From the NCBI GenBank assembly GCA_001314805.1, contig LJSY01000001.1:1-64000 (forward strand): 64,000 nucleotides of DNA, given 5' to 3'. The first letter of the stretch is position 1, and each line of letters starts with the position of its first letter. Position numbers and translations under genes: made by a program. Shown here piece by piece: positions 16,552 to 26,700 of the stretch. This DNA comes from Rhodobacteraceae bacterium HLUCCO18 (GTDB lineage: Bacteria > Pseudomonadota > Alphaproteobacteria > Rhodobacterales > Rhodobacteraceae). A model generated the notes under the pieces. It searched no databases and was not told the origin of the DNA. It was given only the letters and a program-made list of their open reading frames with translations.

Positions 16552-19023
16552 ATGACCGTTCTCCTGCGTTGGCTGTTGCGACTTGTGACCCTCGCCGTCG
16601 CGCTCAGCGTGGTCTCCGTCACCGTGCTCTTCTGGATCGCGTCACGGTCGATCCCGGACTATGACGCGGACTGGACGGTCGAGGGTATCTCGGCCCCCGT
16701 CGAGATCGTCCGCAACACTTCTGCGGTGCCGCATATCTTCGGGGAAACCGACGCGGACGTGTTCTTCGGCCTCGGCATGGCGCACGCGCAGGACCGGCTG
16801 TGGCAGATGCTCATGCTGCGGCGCACCGCGCAGGGGCGTCTGTCGGAACTGTTCGGCCCCGCGACGGTGCAGGTGGACGACCTCATGCGTCGGCTCGACC
16901 TCGACCGTTACGCCAATGCATCCGTGGCCGAGCTGGAGCCCGAGACCCTCGCCGCGCTCGAGGCCTATGCCGACGGTGTGAACGAGTGGATCCGGATCGT
17001 GAGCGACGAAGCGCTGGGCCGGGGGGCCCCGGAACTCCTGCTCTTCGAACCCGAAATCGCGCCATGGCGGCCGGCCGATTCCGTGGCCCTGACGCTGGTG
17101 ATGGCGCTGCAACTGACCGAGCATCACGAGCAGGAGGTTCAGCGCGCCCGCACATCGCTCGCCCTGCGCGATTCCGATCGGCTGCTGGACATCCTGCCCG
17201 ATGCGCCCGGCGAAGGGGCGGCGGAACTGGTCGATTTCGCAGCACTTTTCGACGCGCCCATCCCGCGATTCGCCGAAAGCGATCCCCGCCCCCGGCATCC
17301 GCTTCATCCCAACCGGCTGGGTCTGGGGCGCGCGGGGGCGTCCAACGTCTTCGCCGCGGCGCCCAGCCGATCGGCTGCGGGCGGTGCGATCCTCGCCAAC
17401 GATCCGCATCTTAACCTGACCGCGCCGACAATCTGGTATCTCGCCCGGCTGGAGCTTTCGACCGGCGGCGTGATCGGCGCGACGATCCCGGGGATGCCGT
17501 TCATTCTGGTCGGACGGTCCGAGCGGCTGGCCTGGGGCATTACCGTCGCCTATCTCGACGACATCGACCTCTATGTCGAGGAGCTCAACCCCGACAACCC
17601 CGAGGAATACCGCACCCCTGACGGCTGGGCACCGTTCGAGACCCGGCGCGAGATCATCGAGATCGCGGGCGAAGCTCCGGTCACCATCACGCTGCGCGAA
17701 ACGGCGAACGGCCCCGTCATCCCCGGAAGCCATTTCGACTTCGGCGCCGTCACACCGCCCGGCCACGTCATGAGCATGGCCTGGACCGCGCTGACCGAAC
17801 GGAACACCTCGATCCAGACGGGCTACAAGCTGATGCGCGCCGACACGATCGAGGACGCGCTCGCGGCCGGCGAGCATTTCGTGGCTCCCGCCCAGAATCT
17901 GATGCTGGCCGGCGCCGACGGGCGCATCGCGATGCAGGTGATCGGCCACATGCCGTGGCGTTCGACACAGCACGCCACGCAGGCGCGCATGCCCTCCCCG
18001 GGATGGGAGGAGGATAACCGCTGGCTGGGCGTGACGCAGTATTTCGCCAACCCGCGTTTCGTCGATCCCGAGGGCGGACTTCTGGGCAATACCAACAACA
18101 AGAGCGTCGATCGCGACTTTCCGCTCCATGTCAGTTTCGACTGGGGCGACGCGCAGCGGATCACCCGGCTCACGCGGTTGATGCAGGACCGGCAGGTGCA
18201 CACGCGCGACAGTTTCATCGAGGCGCAACTGGACACGGTCTCGGCCGCCGCGCGCAATGTCCTGCCGCTTGTGGCGCGCGATCTGTGGTTCATCGAGGAG
18301 GCCGCGCCCGACGGCACGCCCGAGCGGCGGCGCCAGCGCGCGCTGGAACTTCTGGCCGAATGGAATGGCGAGATGAACGAACACCTGCCCGAGCCGCTGA
18401 TCTATGCGGCCTGGATGCGGGCGCTGCAGCAACGTCTGATCCGCGACGAGCTCGGGCCGTTGGCCAGCGAGTTCTGGCAGGTGGAGCCGGTCTTCCTCGA
18501 GCGCGTGTTCCGCGACGTGGGCGGGGCCGCCGTCTGGTGCGATGTCGTGACCTCCAGCGTCGTGGAGACCTGCACCGATATCGCGCGCCTGGCACTCGAC
18601 GACGCGATACAGGAGCTTGTGGAACGCTACGGGACCGACGTGGAAAGCTGGCGCTGGGGGGCGGCGCACGAGGCCCGCCACGATCACCAGGTTCTGGGCG
18701 ACACGGCGCTGTTTTCCTGGATCGTCAATATCCGTCAACCGACCTCGGGGGGCGATTTCACGCTGCAGCGCGCGGCGACCCCCGGCAACGGGCCGGACCC
18801 GTACGCCAACATCCACGCCGCCAGCTACCGAGGCGTCTACGATTTCGCCGATCCCGACAGCTCCGTCTTCATCACGTCGACGGGGCAATCCGGTCATCCG
18901 CTCAGCCGCCACTACGACGATCTGGGAGAGCTTTGGCGCCGGGGCGAATACGTTCCGATGACGCTCGACCCGGACCTGGCGCGCGCGGGCAACCTCGGGG
19001 TGATGGTGCTGACGCCGCGGTGA
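16552..19023 (+). CDS. Penicillin-acylase-type N-terminal-nucleophile hydrolase (quorum-signal or beta-lactam acylase family)
   Basis: 823 residues, exported or anchored by an N-terminal hydrophobic segment (~6-30). The A-chain part contains VPHIFGETDADVFFGLGMAHAQDRLWQM, a standard family signature. The autocatalytic cleavage site and nucleophile are in GRAGASNVFA, where Ser264 would become the new N-terminus. B-chain motifs include ANDPHLNLTAPTIWY, NNKSVDR and SGQSGHPLSRHYDD. Members cleave amides such as beta-lactams or acyl-homoserine lactones; substrate choice cannot be read here. It stands alone, 77 bp after the SYLF gene. Confidence 0.9.
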   Translation: MTVLLRWLLRLVTLAVALSVVSVTVLFWIASRSIPDYDADWTVEGISAPVEIVRNTSAVPHIFGETDADVFFGLGMAHAQDRLWQMLMLRRTAQGRLSELFGPATVQVDDLMRRLDLDRYANASVAELEPETLAALEAYADGVNEWIRIVSDEALGRGAPELLLFEPEIAPWRPADSVALTLVMALQLTEHHEQEVQRARTSLALRDSDRLLDILPDAPGEGAAELVDFAALFDAPIPRFAESDPRPRHPLHPNRLGLGRAGASNVFAAAPSRSAAGGAILANDPHLNLTAPTIWYLARLELSTGGVIGATIPGMPFILVGRSERLAWGITVAYLDDIDLYVEELNPDNPEEYRTPDGWAPFETRREIIEIAGEAPVTITLRETANGPVIPGSHFDFGAVTPPGHVMSMAWTALTERNTSIQTGYKLMRADTIEDALAAGEHFVAPAQNLMLAGADGRIAMQVIGHMPWRSTQHATQARMPSPGWEEDNRWLGVTQYFANPRFVDPEGGLLGNTNNKSVDRDFPLHVSFDWGDAQRITRLTRLMQDRQVHTRDSFIEAQLDTVSAAARNVLPLVARDLWFIEEAAPDGTPERRRQRALELLAEWNGEMNEHLPEPLIYAAWMRALQQRLIRDELGPLASEFWQVEPVFLERVFRDVGGAAVWCDVVTSSVVETCTDIARLALDDAIQELVERYGTDVESWRWGAAHEARHDHQVLGDTALFSWIVNIRQPTSGGDFTLQRAATPGNGPDPYANIHAASYRGVYDFADPDSSVFITSTGQSGHPLSRHYDDLGELWRRGEYVPMTLDPDLARAGNLGVMVLTPR

Positions 19024-19095
19024 GGCGGGGCGCTCTTTCGCTGTGGCACCGCTTGCGATAAACGCCGTCGGGACCGCAGCATCGGAACCCCGCCC

Positions 19096-19979
19096 ATGGC
19101 CCTGCTCTACGACACACCCGACGCCTGGATCTCGGCCCCCGAAAAGCGTCTGTCGGTTTTCGGCATGTCGGGCCTCGGCAAGACGCGGCTGGCCAGCCTC
19201 ATGCGCGAGGCGGGCGACTGGTTCCACTACTCCATCGATTACCGCATCGGCACCGCCTACATGGGCGAGCACATCACCGACAACCTCAAGCGGCAGGCGA
19301 TGCAGGTGCCGTTCCTGGCCGATCTCCTGCGCTCGGATTCCATCTATATCGGCTCCAACATCACCTTCGGGAACCTCGCGCCGCTGTCGACCTTTCTGGG
19401 CAAGCCCGGCGATACCGCCCGCGGCGGCCTGCCCTTCGAGGAATACATGCGCCGGCAGGACCTGCACCGGCGCGCCGAGATCAACGCGCTGCTCGACACG
19501 CCCACCTTCATCTCGCGGGCGCGCGACATCTATGGCTATCCCCATGTGATCTGCGACACCGGCGGGTCGATCTGCGAGGTGAGGTGGTGGACCCCGAGGA
19601 CCCCGCCGACCCGGTGCTGTCCACCCTCGCGGCAAGCACGCTGATGCTCTGGATCGAAGATACCGAGGCGCACCGCGCCGAACTGATCCGGCGCTTCGAT
19701 CTTGCACCGAAGCCCATGTATTACCACCCGGATTTCCTCGTGCCGCTCTGGCAGGAGTATCTGACGACCAACGCCGTGGCGCCGGAGGCGGTGGACCCGG
19801 ATGCCTTCGTGCGCTTCGCCTATGCCCGCGCGCTCGACCACCGCGCGCCGCTTTACGCCGCCATGGCGCGGAACTGGGGCGTCAGCGTCACCGCCGCCGA
19901 GGTCGAGGCGGTGCGCGACGCACAGGACGCCATCGCGCTGGTCGCGGCCGCCCTTGGCAGACATGGCCCGACCGCCTAG
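19096..19979 (+). pseudogene. P-loop ATPase-like gene broken by a 5-bp tandem duplication
   Basis: The first 162 codons (MALLYDTPDAWISAPEKRLS..., Walker A GMSGLGKT at ~23-30, ending DTGGSICEV) read in one frame. The continuation ([26 protein letters not shown]... to LGRHGPTA) is intact in another frame. The break is at 19577-19586, where AGGTG is repeated directly (GAGGTGAGGTGGTGG); removing one copy restores a single ~292-residue protein. As written, the first frame ends at 19644 after unrelated codons. The intact relative is a small P-loop protein common in Rhodobacteraceae whose role I do not know. Either a recent mutation or an assembly error is possible. Confidence 0.85.
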
Positions 19980-20014
19980 GTAGAGCGACCGCAGCCACAG
20001 GATACCCGCCCGCC

Positions 20015-20974
20015 ATGCCCATTCGCCTGCCCTCCAACCTGCCCGCCTTCCGCATCCTGCGCGACGAGGGTGTGATGGTCATGGGCCGGAGTGCGGCCGA
20101 CCTTCAGGATATCCGCCCGCTGCGCATCGGCCTGCTGAACCTGATGCCCAAGAAGATCCAGACCGAAACCCAGTTCGCCCGACTGATCGGAGCCACGCCG
20201 CTTCAGGTCGAGCTGTCGTTGATCCGGATGACCAGCCACGAGACGAAGAACACCGCCGCCGAGCACATGGAGGCCTTCTACCGTCCCTTCGCCGACGTCG
20301 CGGCCACGGGCGAGAAATTCGACGGGCTCATCATCACCGGCGCGCCCATCGAACACCTGGAGTTCGAGCACGTCACCTATTGGGACGAACTGACCCGGGT
20401 CTTCGACTGGACGCAGACCCATGTGCATTCGACCTTCGGCGTCTGCTGGGGCGGCATGGCGATGATCCACCATTTCCACGGCGTGCGGAAACACCTGCTG
20501 CCCGAAAAGCTCTTCGGCTGCTACCGTCACATGAACCTCGCCCCGGAACGCCCTTATCTCAGGGGGTTTTCCGACGATCTGGTGATGCCCGTGAGCCGCT
20601 GGACCGAGATGCGCCGCGACGAGATCGAGGCGGCCGGGTTGCCCGTGCTGCTCCATTCCGCCGAGGTCGGTCCGGCGCTGGTGGAGGACCCCGCGCACCG
20701 CGCGCTCTACATCTTCAACCATCTCGAATACGACAGCGGCACGCTGGACGAGGAATACCGCCGTGACCTGACCACGGCACAGGTCGACGGGGCGGAGATC
20801 CGGCTGCCGGTTCATTACTATCCCGACGACGATCCCGGACGCGCGCCGCCGAACCGCTGGCGCAGCCATGCCCACCTGCTCTACGGCAACTGGCTGTCGG
20901 AGGTTTACCTGACGACACCCTTCGACATCGCCGAGATCGGCGAGAAAAGCACCGACCTCAGGACGACGCCGTGA
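20015..20974 (+). CDS. metA: Homoserine O-acyltransferase MetA, predicted acetyl-CoA type
   Basis: 319 residues. It acylates homoserine, committing it to methionine. Key features: [11 protein letters not shown] start, [18 protein letters not shown], nucleophile Cys144 in FGVCWGG, and NHLEYD near the C-terminus with the catalytic His/Glu. At the position that determines acyl-CoA choice (Gly111 in E. coli MetA, motif GAPLG) this protein has Glu (GAPIEHLEF, Glu113). This is the residue found in acetyl-CoA-using MetA proteins, so the likely product is O-acetylhomoserine despite the usual succinyltransferase label. The stop overlaps the GTG start of the next gene. Confidence 0.92.
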   Translation: MPIRLPSNLPAFRILRDEGVMVMGRSAADLQDIRPLRIGLLNLMPKKIQTETQFARLIGATPLQVELSLIRMTSHETKNTAAEHMEAFYRPFADVAATGEKFDGLIITGAPIEHLEFEHVTYWDELTRVFDWTQTHVHSTFGVCWGGMAMIHHFHGVRKHLLPEKLFGCYRHMNLAPERPYLRGFSDDLVMPVSRWTEMRRDEIEAAGLPVLLHSAEVGPALVEDPAHRALYIFNHLEYDSGTLDEEYRRDLTTAQVDGAEIRLPVHYYPDDDPGRAPPNRWRSHAHLLYGNWLSEVYLTTPFDIAEIGEKSTDLRTTP

Positions 20975-21921
20975 AGCTGTTGCTCTGGCTGGTCCTGATC
21001 GCGGCTGCCCTCGCGGCGGCGACGCTTTGGAAAGCAGCGCGCCACGAGCGGCTGGCCGAGGCGACCTGGCCGCCCGAGGGCGCTTTTCTCACCATCGACG
21101 GGCACCGGGTGCATTACGTCGTGCAGGGCGAGGGCCCGGACCTCGTCCTGATCCATGGTGCCAGCGGCAACACCCGCGATTACACCTACGCCATGGCCGC
21201 GCGGCTGGCCGGGCGCTACCGCGTCATCGTCCTCGACCGGCCCGGTCTCGGCTATACCGACCGGATCGACCCCGATGGCGCGTCGCTCGCGGCGCAGGCG
21301 GGGCTTCTGGCCGATGCCGCCGCCGAACTGGGCGCGGAGCGGCCCATTGTCTACGGCCACTCCTACGGCGGGGCCGTCGCGCTGGCCTGGGCGCTCCACC
21401 GGCCCGAGCGGCTGTCGGCGCTGGTGGTCTCGGCTGCGGCGTCGAACCCGTGGGACAGCGGGCTGGGGACCTATTACACCGTCCTGTCGCACCCGCTGGG
21501 GCAACGCGTCGTCATCCCGTTCCTGACGGCATGGGTGCCCGACCGGGTGGTCGATGCGCAGATCGACGCCGTCTTCGCGCCGCAGACGGCACCCCCGGGC
21601 TATCACCGCCACATCGGTGCGGGTCTGACGCTCAGGCGTGTCTCGATGCGCGCCAATGCCCTTCACCGGCGCAACCTGCTGGCCGAGATCGAGGCGCAGG
21701 CGCCGCGCTATGGCGAGATTGCGGTGCCCGTCGAGATCCTCCATGGCGATGCCGACACGACCGTGCCGCTGGCCGTCCATTCCGAGCCGCTGTCGCGCCA
21801 GATCGCGGGCAGCCGGCTGACGGTGCTGGAGGGCGTGGGCCACATGCTCCACCATGCCGCGCCGCAGGCGGTGGACGACGCCATCGACCGGGCCGCCGCC
21901 CGGGCTGGCCTGACGCCCTGA
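20971..21921 (+). CDS. Alpha/beta-fold hydrolase, membrane-anchored
   Basis: 316 residues, GTG start overlapping the metA stop by 4 bp. An N-terminal hydrophobic segment ([18 protein letters not shown]) suggests a signal anchor. Hydrolase motifs: oxyanion [15 protein letters not shown], nucleophile GHSYGG, acid HGDADTTVP, and catalytic His in GVGHMLHH. The substrate is unknown. Coupling to metA is by overlap only; I see no metabolic link. Confidence 0.88.
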   Translation: MKLLLWLVLIAAALAAATLWKAARHERLAEATWPPEGAFLTIDGHRVHYVVQGEGPDLVLIHGASGNTRDYTYAMAARLAGRYRVIVLDRPGLGYTDRIDPDGASLAAQAGLLADAAAELGAERPIVYGHSYGGAVALAWALHRPERLSALVVSAAASNPWDSGLGTYYTVLSHPLGQRVVIPFLTAWVPDRVVDAQIDAVFAPQTAPPGYHRHIGAGLTLRRVSMRANALHRRNLLAEIEAQAPRYGEIAVPVEILHGDADTTVPLAVHSEPLSRQIAGSRLTVLEGVGHMLHHAAPQAVDDAIDRAAARAGLTP

Positions 21922-21995
21922 TGCCGCGCGATTGCGCAGGCGAAGCGCTCCGCCTAATGTCAAACTTCATAACATGAGCAGGAAGGCCGGCCGCC

Positions 21996-22907
21996 ATGTC
22001 CAAGTCCGAGTCCCTATCCGTACCCCTGCCCTTCGACGGGGCCATCACCCGCTTTTTCGAAGAGGACGCGCCGCGCGACGTTCACAAGGCGATCGTCGAG
22101 ACCCGGAAGGACCATGTGCTCGATCCCGGCTTTCCCTATGACCGGCGGATGGACAAGGACGACTACAAGGATCAGCTCGACGCGCTTCAGGTCGAGCTGG
22201 TCAAGTTCCACGCCTGGGTCCGCGATAGCGGTCAGCGCATCGCGGTCGTGTTCGAGGGGCGCGACGCCGCCGGCAAGGGCGGGTCGATCAAGCGGGTGCG
22301 CGCCAACCTCAACCCGCGCGTGGCCGGTGTCGTGGCCTTGCAAAAACCCAGCGAGCGCGAGGCCGCGCAGTGGTATTTCCAGCGCTACGTGCAGCACCTT
22401 CCCGCAGGCGGCGAGATCAGGCTTTTCGACCGGTCATGGTACAATCGCGGCGTGGTGGAGCATGTCTTCGGCTTCTGCACGCCGACCGAGCGCGCCACGT
22501 TCTTCCGCCAGTTGCCGGATTTCGAACAGATGATCGTCGATGACGGCATCAGGCTCACCAAGATCTGGCTCAATGTCGGCCGCGCCGAACAGCTGCGCCG
22601 CTTTCTCGACCGGGAGAGCGATCCGCTGAAACAATGGAAGCTCAGCCGCATCGACGTGGACGGGCTCAAACGCTGGGAGGCCTATTCGGACGCCATCGCC
22701 GAGACGCTGGCCCTGGGGCACACGGCGCATGCGCCGTGGACCGTCATCCGCGCCGACGACAAGCGGCGTGCGCGGCTGGCGGTGATCCGCGCGATCCTCG
22801 CCCCGGTCGACTATGACGGCAAGGACAGGGACGTCGTGGGACGCCCGGACCCGGCCATTTGCGGCGGACCCGAGATGTGGGCGGATCACTCGGCGCCCGG
22901 CGTCTGA
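21996..22907 (+). CDS. ppk2: Polyphosphate kinase 2
   Basis: 303 residues. PPK2 core: Walker [10 protein letters not shown] (88-96), lid and Walker [18 protein letters not shown] (~146-162), and KIWLNV. Such enzymes phosphorylate nucleoside mono- or diphosphates from polyphosphate; the class (NDP versus NMP) is not determined from this read. It sits 74 bp after the hydrolase and 4 bp before the TetR gene. Confidence 0.93.
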   Translation: MSKSESLSVPLPFDGAITRFFEEDAPRDVHKAIVETRKDHVLDPGFPYDRRMDKDDYKDQLDALQVELVKFHAWVRDSGQRIAVVFEGRDAAGKGGSIKRVRANLNPRVAGVVALQKPSEREAAQWYFQRYVQHLPAGGEIRLFDRSWYNRGVVEHVFGFCTPTERATFFRQLPDFEQMIVDDGIRLTKIWLNVGRAEQLRRFLDRESDPLKQWKLSRIDVDGLKRWEAYSDAIAETLALGHTAHAPWTVIRADDKRRARLAVIRAILAPVDYDGKDRDVVGRPDPAICGGPEMWADHSAPGV

Positions 22908-22911
22908 GCCC

Positions 22912-23529
22912 ATGCCGAAGCGCGGGTATCACCACGGAAACCTCAAGCAGGCGCTGGTCGACGCGGCGCTGCGCCTGATCGAGGAAAAGGGTCCGACGGG
23001 GTTCACCCTGTCCGAGGCGGCGAAGAATGCCGGTGTGACGCCCGCCGCCGTCTACCGCCATTTCGAGGGGCGCGAGGATCTGATCGCGGAATGCGCGCGG
23101 CAGGGCCACGAGATCTTCGCGGAGCTGATGGCGTTTGCCTTCAACGACGGAAAACCCACGGCGCTGGCGGCCTTCGAGGCCACGGGGCGCGCCTACCTCG
23201 CCTTCGCGCGCAAGCATCCCGGCCACTACATGGCGATGTTCGAAAGCGGCACATCGGCCAATGCCACGCCCGACCTGGCCGCGGCGGCGGCGAAATCGCG
23301 CAAGGTGCTGGAGACCGCCGCCGAGGCCCTGTCGGAGCATATCCCGCCCGAAAAACGCCCGCCGCCCTCGATGTTCTCGGCCCATGTCTGGGCGATGAGC
23401 CACGGGGTGGTGGAACTGTTCGCCCGGGGCCGCCCCGGGGCCAACACGCCCTTCGCCCCCGAGGACCTTCTGGAGGCCGGGATCGGCATCTACCTGCGCG
23501 GCCTCGGCCTGATCCGTCCTGACGAATAG
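22912..23529 (+). CDS. TetR/AcrR-family transcriptional regulator
   Basis: 205 residues starting 4 bp after ppk2. The N-terminal HTH runs through LVDAALRLIEEKGPTGFTLSEAAKNAGVTPAAVYRHFEGREDLIAE (about 13-58). The ligand-binding half includes HPGHYMAMFESG and FSAHVWAMSHGVVELFARG, a WHG-like C-terminal pattern. Effector and targets are unknown; being last in the ppk2 run, it may autoregulate that unit. A gene-end repeat follows at once. Confidence 0.88.
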   Translation: MPKRGYHHGNLKQALVDAALRLIEEKGPTGFTLSEAAKNAGVTPAAVYRHFEGREDLIAECARQGHEIFAELMAFAFNDGKPTALAAFEATGRAYLAFARKHPGHYMAMFESGTSANATPDLAAAAAKSRKVLETAAEALSEHIPPEKRPPPSMFSAHVWAMSHGVVELFARGRPGANTPFAPEDLLEAGIGIYLRGLGLIRPDE

Positions 23530-23545
23530 GAACGTCACGTGAAGT

Positions 23546-23602
23546 GGGGGCTCTGCCCCCGCCCTTCGGGCTCCCCCGGCGGTATTTTGGGAAAGATGAA
23601 GG
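23546..23602 (+). repeat. Gene-end repeat, copy B
   Basis: GGGGGCTCTGCCCCC, GCCCTTCGGGC, CCCCCGGCGGTATTTTGG, GAAAGATGAAGG. It is oriented with the upstream TetR gene. Its tail GAAAGATGAAGG is the inverse of the tail of copy C. Confidence 0.75.
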
Positions 23603-23665
23603 ATTGAGCCTTTGTGCCGCTTGGAGTCCGTTAGCTCGGAAGGGAGCAAGAAAGGCACCATCCAG

Positions 23666-23733
23666 CCCCTTCATCTTTCGAAAAATACGCAAAGGCCGAA
23701 GGCCCGCCCGGTCAAGGGGCTCGATGCCCCGCG
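23666..23733 (-). repeat. Gene-end repeat, copy C (opposite strand)
   Basis: The minus strand reads GGGGCATCGAGCCCC, CCGGGC, GGCCTTCGGCC, then GTATTTTTCGAAAGATGAAGGGG. It follows the fused oxidoreductase gene in its own direction. Copies B and C face each other between convergent genes and could fold together into a long hairpin. Confidence 0.7.
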
Positions 23734-23742
23734 ACCGGGCGC

Positions 23743-26700
23743 CTACTCGGCGGCCTCGGCCATCGGCGCGCTCCCCGCGCGCAGATGCGCGATGAGGCTG
23801 TCACGCTGTTTCGCGGCCTTCTCGGCGTTCGCCTCCTTCACCGGGCCGAAGCCGCGGATGGTCAGCGGAAGCTCGGCCAGCGCCACGAGCGCGTCCATCG
23901 TCTCGGGGCTGGCCTTTGGCAGGAACTCGGCCATGTCGGCCTGATATTGCCTGATGAGCGCGCGTTCCATCCGACGCTCGGCCGAGTAGCCGAAGAGGTC
24001 CAGCGGCGTGCCGCGCAAGGATTTCAGCCGCGCGAGGATCGGATAGAGCCGCCCGATCCACGGCCCGAATTCACGTTTCTTCGGGCGACCGGCGGCGTCC
24101 TTGCCGGGCAGCATCGGCGGGGCGAGGTGGTATTTCAATTTGAAATCCCCGTCGAAGGCCTCCCGCGCCTTGGCCTCGGTCTGCAGGTGCAGGCGCGCGA
24201 CCTCGTACTCGTCCTTGTAGGCCAAGAGCTTGTGATAGCCCTTCGCCACCGCCTCCTTCAGGCGCGGATCGGCGATGGGGTCGACAAGCTTGCGGTAGCG
24301 CTTCGCCAAACGCTTGCCCTGGTAGGCGGTGAGGTGGGTTTCGCGGAAGGCGATCTTCTCCTCCGGCGTCCTGGGCTTCTCCACCACCTCGGCCTCGATC
24401 AGACGCCGCGCGGCCTCCGGGTTCACGATCGCCCAGCGGCCCATCTCGAAAGCTTGGCTGTTGCGCTCCACCGCGGCACCGTTCAGCTCCACCGCCTGCA
24501 GGATCGCCTCACGCGAGAGCGGGATCAGCCCCCGCTGCCACGCCGCGCCCAGAAGCATCTGGTTGGTGAAGATCGTGTCGCCCAGCAGCTTGCGGGCAAG
24601 CTCCGAGGCGTCGAAGAGGCTGAGCCCGTCCCGCAGCCGCGCCTGAAGCGCGAGCGCGAGGTCCTCGCCGGGGATGCGGAATTCGGTGTTGCGGGTGAAA
24701 TCGCCGGTGACGATCTCGTGGCTGTTGACCACGGCGCCGCTGCGGCCCGTGGTCATCAGGCCCAGTGTCCTCGCGCCGGCCGACACCACCAGGTCGCCGC
24801 CGATCAGCGTGTCGCATTCGCCGGTGGCCACGCGGATCGCGCTGATATCCTCGGGGCTTTCCGCGATGCGCACATGAATATGGACCGCGCCGCCCTTCTG
24901 AGCGAGGCCGGCCATTTCCATCATCGCCGCGCCCTTGCCCTCGATATGGGCGGCCATGGCGAGGTTCGCGCCGATGGTCACGACGCCTGTGCCGCCGACA
25001 CCGGTGATCACGATGTTATGGGTGCCGTCGATGGCCGGGATCACGGGCTCTGGCAGGCCGGAGAGATCGACCTCGGCCGTGGCCTCCCGTTTCGGGGTGC
25101 CGCCCTCGACCGTGACGAAGGAGGGGCAGAACCCCTTGAGACACGAGAAATCCTTGTTGCAGGTTGACTGGTCGATGGCGCGCTTGCGGCCCAGTTCGGT
25201 TTCCACGGGCACGATGGAGACGCAGTTCGACTGCACCCCGCAATCGCCGCAGCCTTCGCAGACATCCGTGTTGATGAAGACGCGCCTGTCGATATCCGGG
25301 AAAGTGCCGCGCTTGCGCCGGCGGCGTTTCTCGGCGGCGCAGGTCTGGATATAGATGATGGCCGAGACGCCTTCGAGCTTCTGGAAGCGCTCCTGCACCG
25401 TCATCAGATCGTCGCGGGTGTGGCGTTCGAGGTCTTTCGGGAAAGTGGACCAGTCGATCTCTTCCTTCGGGTCGTAGACCAGCGCGATGTTCTCCACACC
25501 CATGGCCTTGACCTCGCGCGCGATGCGGGCCGGGTCGAGATCGCCTTCGTTGTGTTGCCCGCCGGTCATGGCGACGGCGTCGTTGAACAGGATCTTGTAG
25601 GTGATGTTGGCCTTCGCGGCCACGGCGGCGCGGATGGCGAGAATGCCGGAATGGTTGTAGGTGCCCTCGCCGAGGTTCTGGAAGACGTGGGGACGATTGG
25701 AAAACGGCGCCTCGCCGATCCAGTTCGCGCCTTCGCCGCCCATATGGGTGTAGGCTTCGGTCGCGCGGTCCATCCATTTGGCCATGAAGTGGCATCCGAT
25801 GCCCGCGCCCGCCACCGCGCCCTCGGGCACCCTGGTCGAGGTGTTGTGCGGGCAGCCCGAGCAGAAATAGGGCGTGCGGGTCGCAAGCTCCGGCGCGTTG
25901 TTGGCGCGCCGCGCCTCGTCCACGCGCGCCATGCCCGCCGCGATCCGGTCCGTGCCGCGCCCCTCCTCGGTCAGGATGCGGCCGAGCTTCACCGCGATAT
26001 CTGTGGGGTCGAGCGAATAATGCTGCGGGAAGAGCGTGTTGCCCTGCCCGTCCTTGTAGCCGTAGACGCGCCGTCCGCGCCGGTCGTCGAAGATCGCCTC
26101 CTTGACCTGCACCTCGATCAGCTTGCGCTTTTCCTCGACCACGACGATGAGCTCGAGCCCCTCGGCCCAGTCCTTGAATCCCGCCATGTCGAGCGGCCAT
26201 GTCTGGCCGACCTTGTAGGTGGTTACGCCGAGACGCTCTGCCTCGGCCGCGTCGATCCCCAGCGCGTCGAGCGCCCAGACCAGATCGAGCCAGTTCTTGC
26301 CCGCCGCGACGAAACCGATCTTCGCCCCCGGACGCCCGTGCATGCGCTTGTCGATGCCGTTGGCATGGGCGAAGGCCTCGGCGGCGAAGCGCTTGTGGGC
26401 CAGAAGCCGTTCCTCCTGCGCGATCCAGTGATCGCCGAGGCGGATGTTGAGCCCGCCCTCGGGCATCTCGAAGGCGGGGTGCGTGAACTGCATCCGGTCC
26501 GGCCGGCCATCGACGACGGCGGTCGCCTCGACCGTGTCCTTCATCAGTTTCAGGCCTACCCAGACGCCGGCGAAGCGGCTGAGCGCGATGCCGTAGATCC
26601 CGAAATCGAGGATTTCCTGCACGCCCGCGGGGCTGAGTACGGGGCTGTGCGCGTCGATCAGCGCCCAGTCGGACTGGTGGCAGGTGGTGGAGCTTTCGCC

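Noticed and set aside
19560-19600. Programmed frameshift in the P-loop gene
   Set aside because: No slippery heptamer or downstream structure; an exact 5-bp tandem duplication explains the shift better.
16642-19707. 1021-residue minus-strand ORF
   Set aside because: Antisense to the penicillin-acylase-type gene, which has a signal segment, nucleophile site and family signatures.
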